DNA of 32,601 nucleotides from Candidatus Uhrbacteria bacterium RIFCSPHIGHO2_02_FULL_57_19 (GTDB lineage Bacteria; Patescibacteriota; Patescibacteriia; 2-12-FULL-57-11). The notes under the pieces were generated by a model. The model made no database searches. It worked only from the letters and a program-made list of their open reading frames with translations, and was not told the DNA's origin. Positions 16,664-23,476 of the stretch are shown here, piece after piece; the stretch's first letter is position 1; the number at the start of each line of letters is the position of its first letter. Location: positions 2,572 through 35,172 of the forward strand of contig MGDZ01000043.1 of assembly GCA_001791115.1 (NCBI GenBank). Reading direction: 5' to 3'. The position numbers were made by a program, and so were the translations under genes.

Positions 16664-16848
16664 TAGGGACCTCTGCAAAGGTCCATTTCTACTGCGCATC
16701 TCAAATTCCTGCCTGCCGGCAGGCAGGTCGGCTGCAAAATCGCAACTGCTCCTCCGCTTATCTTCCAGATAAACATCGTCGCATTTGTGATTTTTCGCTT
16801 CGAAATTTGAAATGCTCGTGACGAAAGCGACTTTTGTAGAGGCCCCTG
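16664..16848. mobile_element. 185-bp MITE-like hairpin element
   Basis: The left end (TAGGGACCTCTGCAAAGG...) and the reverse complement of the right end (CAGGGGCCTCTACAAAAG...) agree at about 70% over 47 nt, including a shared TCAAATT. Further inside, 16731-16747 pairs with 16780-16797. The whole unit therefore folds as a long imperfect hairpin. It encodes no protein. Its right end stops one base before the ATG at 16850. Possible identities: a non-autonomous transposon, or a structured leader RNA. Confidence 0.6.
16708..16727. repeat. 20-bp dispersed palindrome, copy 2
   Basis: Perfect copy of the palindrome at 61-80. It lies in the left arm of the 185-bp element directly after TCAAATT and before TCG; the right arm has TCAAATT joined straight to TCG, so the palindrome is a clean insertion. 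Confidence 0.85.
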
Positions 16849-16849
16849 T

Positions 16850-17992
16850 ATGAAAATCGCAACGAACGTTCACCGTGACGCCTTTGGAGGAATAACGATC
16901 TCCAACCTGGCTCTTTTCAACTGGCTGGAGGAGAAACATGACGTGATTGTCGGCATCGAGGTGCTGATTTCCCGGCATATTCTCGGCGCGGTAATTTTTC
17001 GCCATTACGATCCGTCCTTTTTCCATCATCACATGATCAATGCCATCGACATCGTCCCCCAGAAGCCCTGGGAACGGGCCTGGGGGATGGCCAGTGCCCG
17101 CAATCGCTGGCGCGTCCTTATCGAGACCACGAAAAGGATCCTGCTCCAGGAAGCGCCGGACGTCGTGCTCTTGAATGGAACGTACTACGCGCCGTGGATT
17201 CTGGCCGTGGCGGCGCATGAGCTTGGCATCCCGACGGTCCTGCGTTATGCCGGCGTGTTGAAGCGCGAGGTCACTGGCATGGGCTACTTCGCCCGGCATC
17301 AGTTGCTCAACTACGAGCGTTGGCAGGCGTCAACCGCGGACGCCATCATTTTCCCGTCATCGCTTTGCCGAAAGGTAGTGGAGGAGGAGATTCTGGGCGC
17401 GCCGGCCAAGCACGGCGTTGTCATCCCGAACCCCGTGGATGCCGGAACACCCATACTTCGCCGCCGTGACGGGCGGTATGTGATCGCCGCCGTGGGCCGC
17501 TGGTCGCGGGTCAAGAATTTTCAGGCGTTCATCGCGCTGCACGAGGAGCTTCTCGCCGATCGCTGGCTTCACCGCGCTGTCGTGGTGACCTCCTATCACG
17601 ACAAGAAATTTCCGATTCCGGAAACCATCGTGCGGCGCGATCCGATGAGCCACGACGACCTGCAGAAGTTTTTCCGTACGATCAACCTGCTGGTCGTGCC
17701 GTCTCATTTCGAGACGTTCTGCAACGTCGCCGCCGAGGCGGTGATCCTGGGGACGCCGGTCCTGATTTCTGAAAACGTCGGGTTCTCGGAAATTCTTCGG
17801 AAGGCCGGTCTTGGACGGATGGTCATTGCCAATTTCGATGATCCGGTGAAGGTCGCGGGCGCGGTGAAGCGGCTTGCCCTAACGCACATCCTCAAAAAGG
17901 AACATGCCGCCCTCGCCGCCCTGCTTGATTCCCATCGGATTCATGAGCGCATGATCAAGGTGCTCAACGGCGTACTCCGCGTGAAGCAGTGA
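16850..17992 (+). CDS. family 4 glycosyltransferase
   Basis: 380 aa, GT-B fold, no signal peptide. The N-terminal acceptor domain starts MKIATNVHRDAFGGITISN with the typical glycine-rich loop. The C-terminal donor domain has AAVGRWSRVKNF (the K of the phosphate-binding site) and the EX7E motif in HFETFCNVAAEAV. Such enzymes move a sugar from a nucleotide-sugar to a lipid, glycan or protein acceptor at the inner face of the membrane; the sugar and acceptor are unknown. It stands alone, 6 bp from the converging greA gene. Its leader is occupied by the hairpin element described at 16664-16848. Confidence 0.85.
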   Translation: MKIATNVHRDAFGGITISNLALFNWLEEKHDVIVGIEVLISRHILGAVIFRHYDPSFFHHHMINAIDIVPQKPWERAWGMASARNRWRVLIETTKRILLQEAPDVVLLNGTYYAPWILAVAAHELGIPTVLRYAGVLKREVTGMGYFARHQLLNYERWQASTADAIIFPSSLCRKVVEEEILGAPAKHGVVIPNPVDAGTPILRRRDGRYVIAAVGRWSRVKNFQAFIALHEELLADRWLHRAVVVTSYHDKKFPIPETIVRRDPMSHDDLQKFFRTINLLVVPSHFETFCNVAAEAVILGTPVLISENVGFSEILRKAGLGRMVIANFDDPVKVAGAVKRLALTHILKKEHAALAALLDSHRIHERMIKVLNGVLRVKQ

Positions 17993-17998
17993 GGTGTC

Positions 17999-18514
17999 CT
18001 AGCGCACCTCCACAATTTTGTAGACAACATCTTGACCGTTAATGGTATGAAGGACGCTGTCGCCGGCCTTGTGGCCGAGCAGGGTGGCGCCGACGGGGGA
18101 GAAATGCGAGATTCGACCGCGGGAGGGATTCGTTTCCTGCGAGCCGAGAATCTCATAGGTCCGCTCTTCGCCGTTCACGCGCAGTACGACGATCGAACCG
18201 ATGGCAATCCTGGCCGACACGCTTGCGCCCGACGTAATGACGATGGCGCGTTTGAGGCGTTCCTTGATGGAGAAAATGCTGTCGTTGATGCGCCGCAGGT
18301 GGAACTTGGCCTCGGTGTAAGCGGCGTTCTCGGAGAGGTCGCCCATTTCTTTGGTGCGCGCCACCTCGTCGGCCGCCTTGGACCGCTCGTGTTTCAGAAG
18401 CCGTTCCAGCTCATCCTGAAGACGGGCAATGGCCGCAGCCGTGAGATGAGCGTCAGTGTCGCTCGGGCGCTGGTACTTGCGGTGCTGTTCGGACCTCCGC
18501 CGGGGAACTTGCAT
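17999..18514 (-). CDS. greA: transcription elongation factor GreA
   Basis: 171 aa from the ATG at 18514; a GTG at 18541 would add nine residues. GreA reaches into the RNA polymerase secondary channel and stimulates cleavage of backtracked RNA. The N-terminal coiled coil begins around LTAAAIARLQDELERL and carries the acidic tip GDLSENAAYTEAK, whose Asp and Glu hold the catalytic metal. The C-terminal FKBP-like domain has ISHFSPVGATLLGHKAGD. The first 20 or so residues (MQVPRRRSEQHRKYQRP) are not normal for GreA, and the DNA there is repeated at 16588-16610, so this extension may have been acquired. Confidence 0.92.
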   Translation of the reverse strand: MQVPRRRSEQHRKYQRPSDTDAHLTAAAIARLQDELERLLKHERSKAADEVARTKEMGDLSENAAYTEAKFHLRRINDSIFSIKERLKRAIVITSGASVSARIAIGSIVVLRVNGEERTYEILGSQETNPSRGRISHFSPVGATLLGHKAGDSVLHTINGQDVVYKIVEVR

Positions 18515-18522
18515 ACCCGGGA

Positions 18523-18528
18523 ATGATA
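18523..18528 (-). promoter_or_regulatory. -10 box of greA (TATCAT, minus strand)
   Basis: On the minus strand TATCAT begins 14 nt before the greA ATG, again a leaderless arrangement. The -35 is weak. Confidence 0.4.
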
Positions 18529-18592
18529 GCGCCTGCCGCACATTGCTGCTATACCACCGCTTTGCCCAGTGTCTATTCCAATCAATAAAATG

Positions 18593-18601
18593 TGCTAAAA
18601 T
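18593..18601 (+). promoter_or_regulatory. extended -10 TGCTAAAAT
   Basis: TGn-TAAAAT with the hexamer at 18596-18601, beginning 14 nt before the ATG at 18610. It diverges from the greA promoter in a 95-bp spacer. Confidence 0.55.
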
Positions 18602-18609
18602 ACAGTTGC

Positions 18610-19314
18610 ATGAATAGACTTTTAATTACAACTTTTATTTTGGGATCAATTCTTGTTGCTGACTCGGTGAATGCCCAAACGATGGGCGGATTTTCCAATA
18701 CCCAGGTTGATTGGGATGAAGTCGTTGAACACACGATCCGGGAAGAACAAGAAGGCAAAGAACTTTGGGACAAACTGCAGGCAAAGGAAATTGCGTGCGC
18801 CGATCTAAACGATGAGCAGTATGGAGTGCTTGGCGAATACTTTATGGGCCAAATGGCCGGAGATTCGCACGCCGCCATGAACGCCATGATGATCCAAGTG
18901 CACGGCGAAGACGGCGAGGAGCAGATTCACATTGTAATGGGTAAACGTCTTTCCGGTTGCGACACGTCGGCGGCACTTCCAGCGGGAAGTCTCGGCTGGA
19001 TGCCTATGATGAATATGATGTGGGGAGGGTGGTCATCTCCTTTTAATAATAATTCAACAAACAATATGATGAATTTTGGATTCGGGCCTCTTGGCGGCTT
19101 TGGCTGGATATTTATGATTCTCTGGTGGGTCTTGATAATCGCCGGCATTGTCGCGATTATCAAATGGCTCATCAGCCAATCTCGCGGTACTCACCATAAC
19201 GAAAAACCTGCCTTGCCGGCAGGCAGGTCCGCGCTTGAGATTTTGCAGGAACGATACGCTAATAGTGAGATGGATAAAAAAGAGTTTATGGAAAAGAAAA
19301 AGGATTTAAGTTAG
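18610..19314 (+). CDS. secreted/membrane protein with C-terminal SHOCT domain
   Basis: 234 aa from the ATG at 18610. A signal peptide (about 1-23, ending near VNAQ) leads to an extracytoplasmic helical region (30-110) followed by a Met/Asn/Gly-rich stretch (MPMMNMMWGGW..., FNNNSTNNMMNF), then one membrane helix near 160-183. The cytoplasmic tail ends in a SHOCT-like motif (ALEILQERYANSEMDKKEF), a short helical module often found at protein ends and thought to aid oligomerisation. Methionine-rich stretches can bind copper, which would fit the metal genes further on, but this is inference. The palindrome variant at 19206-19228 is read in frame as PALPAGRS, in the linker before SHOCT. Confidence 0.7.
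   Translation: MNRLLITTFILGSILVADSVNAQTMGGFSNTQVDWDEVVEHTIREEQEGKELWDKLQAKEIACADLNDEQYGVLGEYFMGQMAGDSHAAMNAMMIQVHGEDGEEQIHIVMGKRLSGCDTSAALPAGSLGWMPMMNMMWGGWSSPFNNNSTNNMMNFGFGPLGGFGWIFMILWWVLIIAGIVAIIKWLISQSRGTHHNEKPALPAGRSALEILQERYANSEMDKKEFMEKKKDLS
19206..19228. repeat. 20-bp palindrome variant, copy 3, inside a gene
   Basis: ACCTGCCTTGCCGGCAGGCAGGT: the left arm has one extra T. The extra base keeps the host gene in frame (PALPAGR). Confidence 0.7.
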
Positions 19315-19320
19315 ACTGCT

Positions 19321-19647
19321 ATGAAAATCGGCATTATCCTGCAATCCAATAATCCGGAACACATTTGGAACACGTTCCGTTTTGGCATTACCGCACTCAA
19401 AGAAGGTCATGCCGTTAAAATTAACCTCATGAACGAGGGAGTTGAGACGGAAGATATTCTTGATACCGAACAGTTTGATGTTTCCAAAAAGGTCCAGGAA
19501 TTCAAAGACCTGAAGGGCGCGCTTTTGGCTTGCGAAACCTGCCTGAAAGTCCGCTCGAAATCGGAAAGTAAAGTTTGTCCGACAACTACCATGAAGGACT
19601 TGGTAAAGATGGTTGAAGAATCGGATAAAGTGCTCGTGTTCGGATAA
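19321..19647 (+). CDS. DsrE/DsrF-like protein
   Basis: 108 aa, soluble. A DsrE-fold start (MKIGIILQSNNPEHIWNTFRFG) resembles the small sulfur-relay proteins that carry sulfur on a cysteine. Cysteines are C71 and C74 (ACETCLK) and C86; the C71 region fits the position of the active cysteine in the family. The partner and pathway are not visible. It starts 6 nt after the SHOCT gene, so the two are probably co-transcribed, and is followed by a strong terminator. Confidence 0.75.
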   Translation: MKIGIILQSNNPEHIWNTFRFGITALKEGHAVKINLMNEGVETEDILDTEQFDVSKKVQEFKDLKGALLACETCLKVRSKSESKVCPTTTMKDLVKMVEESDKVLVFG

Positions 19648-19656
19648 GGAGTTTTG

Positions 19657-19764
19657 TTAAGCAAACGGAGTCAAAAAAGACGATCGCTCCCGCGATCGTC
19701 TTTTTTGACGTCTCGATTGCTTTACGCATCGTGCACGTTTGATTTCATATTCGTGTTTTTTCAT
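19657..19764 (-). pseudogene. 35-aa remnant ORF after the pilin pair
   Basis: Starts with the same junction AACGCCGCATGAAA that begins the second pilin at 21361, but then diverges into a basic sequence (MKKHEYEIKRARCVKQ) and reads through the terminator hairpin. It has no prepilin motif. Most likely the start of a lost third gene, or a by-product of the duplication. Confidence 0.35.
19671..19708. terminator. bidirectional terminator
   Basis: A perfect 17-bp stem: TCAAAAAAGACGATCGC and GCGATCGTCTTTTTTGA around TCCC. A and T runs at both edges let it serve the DsrE gene on plus and the pilin genes on minus. Confidence 0.9.
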
Positions 19765-19771
19765 GCGGCGT

Positions 19772-21361
19772 TCACCTTGTCACGCTGATGCTCTCGCCCA
19801 GTTCGGCGCCGCAGGCGATGACCTCAGCTCGTCCGCTAGCTCGGCTTCTTATGGCGTAATACGTCTTAGTATCGTCACCAAACCTTTCGTCAACGGGCAT
19901 CTGCGATAAGTAGTCGTCAACCAAACTGCTTCGCAGATCCAGACAAACGTCGTTGGTGGCGGCGCCCCCGCTATATCCGACAGTAACGCTTTTTAATTCA
20001 GGAGAAAGCGAAACGTTATCTGTTTCAAAAAACGCTTTGTACTGGAAATATTGCGTACTGGAAACATTGATCAAAGCCATAGTCGGAGGATTGACCGAGG
20101 TGCTTGCGAGTTCGGAGTAATAAGTGGAGGTTGCGCCGTTTGGTCCGATAAAAGACTCTCCGACGCAGGCCGAATCGTCACAAGATCGAACCTGAAGATT
20201 TAGCCGCAAGGCGCCGCGCTTGTAAAGATCGGATATTTCCGTGGCCGAAAGGGCGCGGTTGTAAACCGCGACTTCGTCGATTCTGCCGTCCCAAAGTTCC
20301 GCGAATCCGGGGTTACGGCCAATAGTTAAAACAGTGTCGCTGGTGTCGTATCCCGGCCCGGAACCCAGACTGGTTGAAACGCCGTTTTTGTAGAAATAAA
20401 TGTTACTAGCGTCCCAAACGCCACAAACATGCTGCCAAGTGCTGGCATCAACCGAAACACCAGTTGACCAATAAGCGCTGCCGGTCGCCAACCGCCAGGT
20501 AGATACCAGACGATCGATGGACCAGTCATAACCGCCATTATCGGTTGAGATCAGATCATGATCGCCGGCGCTGGTGCTGGCCGGGTAAGCCCAGGCGCAA
20601 ATTGTCAGCAGTTGGCCGGATGATTGATCGACGTTCAATCCTGTAGTGATGGCGTCGTTGACGCCATCAAATGAAGTGGCGGTATTTAATTTCCCGCTGA
20701 CTCCCGCAGTCGGACAGGTAGCGCCGGCGCACGAGCCGTTATTGCCATTGCCGGAAGTGTCGGCAAAACTGGTTGAACTGACAACATCATTTAAATGCAT
20801 CAGTAACTGGTTGCCGGTCAGATTGGCATTGCCCGTCGGATAGCCGGATTCAGATTGGCTGCTGTTAGGCAGTTCTTTATACAACGGCCGTTGCGGCAGC
20901 CAAGAGATAACGTTCCAGTCAATGATTGAACCGGCATCCTTGACGTTAGATGAAAAATCGCCGGAACCTAAAGCTTGACCGGCAGCGGTCAGCTCCAGCC
21001 AGTTGTTGCCGCTGTCCCACTGAGTATTGTTCATCGTGCCGGCCGCGAACTCCGCTGATTCATCGTCTATGAATGTCAATCCGCCGCAGGCGATAGTGCA
21101 GCCGCCTGTAGCCGTTCCCAGCATTCGGAGCGTGGTGTCAATGCCTGATGGCAGAACGCTGTTATCCGTCGCGTATTCCAAAACCGCTTCGAGAATGGAT
21201 CTTACTTCCGACCAGCGCGAGGAGTTTCTGGCCTCAGCCAGCCGCCTTACCGGATCAACGGCGACAAAAATCACCGCCGCCAAGACGGAAATGATAGTCA
21301 TGACTATCAACAGTTCAATCAATGTAAACCCAGCGTCATTATTGAATTTTTTTGGTTTCAT
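19772..21361 (-). CDS. type IV pilin-like protein with LamG domain (second of pair)
   Basis: 529 aa. The prepilin signal NNDAG-FTLIELLIV at residues 7-20 would be cut after the glycine by prepilin peptidase; the hydrophobic helix that follows packs in the pilus or pseudopilus. A globular pilin region follows (to about 170), then a LamG/concanavalin-like beta-sandwich (about 180-385, ending IDEVAVYNRALSATEISDLYKRGA). A C-terminal module (390-529) has paired cysteines. Such large LamG pilins are common in CPR genomes and are thought to bind host or environmental glycans. The start lies 7 nt after the stop of its paralogue. The two agree closely at both ends but differ in the LamG part. Confidence 0.88.
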   Translation of the reverse strand: MKPKKFNNDAGFTLIELLIVMTIISVLAAVIFVAVDPVRRLAEARNSSRWSEVRSILEAVLEYATDNSVLPSGIDTTLRMLGTATGGCTIACGGLTFIDDESAEFAAGTMNNTQWDSGNNWLELTAAGQALGSGDFSSNVKDAGSIIDWNVISWLPQRPLYKELPNSSQSESGYPTGNANLTGNQLLMHLNDVVSSTSFADTSGNGNNGSCAGATCPTAGVSGKLNTATSFDGVNDAITTGLNVDQSSGQLLTICAWAYPASTSAGDHDLISTDNGGYDWSIDRLVSTWRLATGSAYWSTGVSVDASTWQHVCGVWDASNIYFYKNGVSTSLGSGPGYDTSDTVLTIGRNPGFAELWDGRIDEVAVYNRALSATEISDLYKRGALRLNLQVRSCDDSACVGESFIGPNGATSTYYSELASTSVNPPTMALINVSSTQYFQYKAFFETDNVSLSPELKSVTVGYSGGAATNDVCLDLRSSLVDDYLSQMPVDERFGDDTKTYYAIRSRASGRAEVIACGAELGESISVTR

Positions 21362-21368
21362 GCGGCGT

Positions 21369-22973
21369 TTATCTCGTCACGCTGATGATCTCGCCCAGTT
21401 CGGCGCCGCAGGCGGTAACCTGCACCCGTCCGCTAATCCGGCTTCTTATGGCGTAGTATGTTTTGGTATCGTCGCCCCATCTTTCGTCAACGGGCATCTG
21501 TGACAGATACCCATCAACCAAACTGTTTCGCAGATCCAGACAGGCGTCGTTGGTAGTGCTGGTGGCTCCGCCGCCGTATCCGATGGTCGCGCTTAAAAGT
21601 TCCGGTGAAAATGACGAGTTGTCCGTTTCGAAAAACGTCTTGTACTGGAAATATCTCGTGCTGGAAACATTGGTAAGAGCAAAGGAGGGGAGACTTGGTG
21701 ATGAACTGTTCAACTCGGAATAGAAAGTGGAGGTCGTTCCGTCCGGACCGATCAAAGTGTCTCCGGCGCAGAGCGAGTCGTCACAGGCCCGGACATGGAA
21801 CTTGAGACGCACGGCGCCGCGCTTGTAGTGGTCGGAGACCTCGGTGGGCGACAGAACGCGATTAAAGACGGCGTATTCGTCCAGGGTTCCGCCCAGGGCT
21901 TGGGTGGAATCGAAACTTCCTCCAACCGAATCCTGGTCCTGCGCGATTACCAGTGAACCGGCTCCTCCGATCGAGGTGCCGGTGGCCAAGGTTCCGGAAA
22001 AAGACGAAACGCCGTCCTTGTAAACCCTGACGTTTCCGTCTGAACTCTGCCAGGTAACGGCCACATGGTGCCAGACGTTATCGTTAACCGCGACACCGCT
22101 GGCCGTGGACACCGCGCCTCTGTAAATGGTCAGGTTAGAGCTGTTGAAAACCAGCCAGGTGTTATCGGACGAAGTCGTGGCATAGGATGAAATTCCGTCG
22201 CTGCTGTCACTGGTTTTGATCCAAAATTCCGTGGTGATGGAGGTAGTAGGGAAACTGACCGCGGGATTTTTGATGACATAATCAGTGATCGTCCCACCCG
22301 GGAAGCTCCTGCCTCGGTTGAGTTTGGCGGTGACAATTGAGCTGCCGGTTGCCGTGCCGCCATTGCCGGTTCCTGATGAGTCAGCCGCCGCTGTTCCTGC
22401 TGATTCATCCAGATGCCAAAGCACTCTATTGCCGGTCATGTTGGCGTTGCCAGTCGCGTAATCCGTCTCCGACAGCGCGCTTCCGGGCAGATTCTTGTAG
22501 AGCGGCCTCTGTGGTACCCAAGAGATAACATCCCAAGAAACAACGCTGCCTGCGTCTTTTATTGTCGAAGTAAAATCTCCGGACCCCGCGATTTGACCTG
22601 CCGCGGTTAGTTCCAACCAGTTATTGGCACTGTCCCACTGCGTGGCGTTCATTGTGCCGGCGGTAAACTCTGACGACTCGTCGTCTACGAGGGTTACTCC
22701 TCCGCAGGCGACGGTGCAGCCGCTTCCGGCGGTTCCCAGCATCCGAAGCGTGGTATCAATGCCCGTTGGTAAAAAGTCGTTGTCCGTGGCGTATTCCAAA
22801 ACCGCCTCGAGAATGGATCTTGCCTCGGCCCAGCGCGAGGCATTTCTGGCTTCAGCCCGCCGTCGTATCGGATCCACGGCAACCAAAATCACTGCTGCCA
22901 AGATGGAAATAACTCCGATAATGATCAGCAGTTCGATCAGGGTGAACCCGTTCCTTGATTTTTTGATCAGCAT
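21369..22973 (-). CDS. type IV pilin-like protein with LamG domain (first of pair)
   Basis: 534 aa. Prepilin motif KSRNG-FTLIELLII near residues 5-17, hydrophobic helix, then a pilin region nearly identical in pattern to the neighbour (EARSILEAVLEYATDN, TTLRMLGT, WLELTAAGQ). The LamG domain (about 180-390) is quite different in sequence from that of the neighbour but ends with the same EVSDHYKRGAVRL hinge. The C-terminal module with DACLDLRNSLVDGYLSQMPVDER is again shared. First gene of a two-gene minus-strand operon; its promoter must lie in the 65-bp spacer to the divergent metal cluster. Confidence 0.88.
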   Translation of the reverse strand: MLIKKSRNGFTLIELLIIIGVISILAAVILVAVDPIRRRAEARNASRWAEARSILEAVLEYATDNDFLPTGIDTTLRMLGTAGSGCTVACGGVTLVDDESSEFTAGTMNATQWDSANNWLELTAAGQIAGSGDFTSTIKDAGSVVSWDVISWVPQRPLYKNLPGSALSETDYATGNANMTGNRVLWHLDESAGTAAADSSGTGNGGTATGSSIVTAKLNRGRSFPGGTITDYVIKNPAVSFPTTSITTEFWIKTSDSSDGISSYATTSSDNTWLVFNSSNLTIYRGAVSTASGVAVNDNVWHHVAVTWQSSDGNVRVYKDGVSSFSGTLATGTSIGGAGSLVIAQDQDSVGGSFDSTQALGGTLDEYAVFNRVLSPTEVSDHYKRGAVRLKFHVRACDDSLCAGDTLIGPDGTTSTFYSELNSSSPSLPSFALTNVSSTRYFQYKTFFETDNSSFSPELLSATIGYGGGATSTTNDACLDLRNSLVDGYLSQMPVDERWGDDTKTYYAIRSRISGRVQVTACGAELGEIISVTR

Positions 22974-22999
22974 ATCCAGCGATCAAATGATACCTCAAT

Positions 23000-23028
23000 T
23001 TGACATTTTTCTCACGAGGGTATTTGAT
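23000..23028 (+). promoter_or_regulatory. promoter of the metal cluster
   Basis: Consensus -35 TTGACA at 23000-23005, 17-bp spacer, -10 TTTGAT at 23023-23028. The predicted start is only a few bases before the ATG at 23039. A TATATA run overlaps the start region. Confidence 0.55.
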
Positions 23029-23038
23029 ATATACAATT

Positions 23039-23413
23039 ATGCGAAAGGGGATTGCCTTGATTATTTCACTTCTTCTGATCTTTTCCGGCGCCGTTTTTGT
23101 CCGTGGCGCGGCTGGATTGGCGCACGATGCTCACGCCGGTTCAATGGCCGCCGACGCTTGCGGTGACCAAGGATGCGGAAGTTCATCGCAAGATGCCGGG
23201 CAATCCTGCGCCAGGCACTGTCTTTCAATGGGCATAACCGAAGCCGCCGGCGCTTTACCAGTCGCCTCCGTTGTCCTGGGAACGGCTTTGGTCTTCGTAC
23301 TGGCGCTGGTTGCGCCTTTTGGTACGAGTGGAGGCCTTCATCAAAAATTCAGGGGTCATTTAGAAAAAATCCTCCTGCGTCGCCGTTTGGCGTCAGTTAT
23401 TTTGATCAATTAA
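23039..23413 (+). CDS. small Cys/His-rich membrane protein
   Basis: 124 aa. Signal peptide or first helix at 4-22. Then a short outer loop with H29, H32, C41, C46, C57, H60 and C61, and a second helix near 75-93 followed by a basic tail. The spacing of Cys and His suggests metal binding, perhaps copper, since the genes that follow are copper-related. No family was recognised. It is the first gene of the cluster, 63 nt before the HMA-SafE-cupredoxin fusion, so it may act as a sensor or metal-capture protein (inference). Confidence 0.6.
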   Translation: MRKGIALIISLLLIFSGAVFVRGAAGLAHDAHAGSMAADACGDQGCGSSSQDAGQSCARHCLSMGITEAAGALPVASVVLGTALVFVLALVAPFGTSGGLHQKFRGHLEKILLRRRLASVILIN

Positions 23414-23476
23414 ACCGGGCTGTCAGCCGCTAAATTACGGTTGTGCTCGGTTTTTCTATTATCTTTAAATAAACCT

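Noticed and set aside
16478..17299. 273-aa minus-strand open frame over the 185-bp element and glycosyltransferase
   Set aside because: Antisense to a clear glycosyltransferase and crossing a hairpin element and palindrome; no family features.
18032..18526. 164-aa plus-strand open frame
   Set aside because: Antisense to greA, whose acidic tip and FKBP-like domain are clear.
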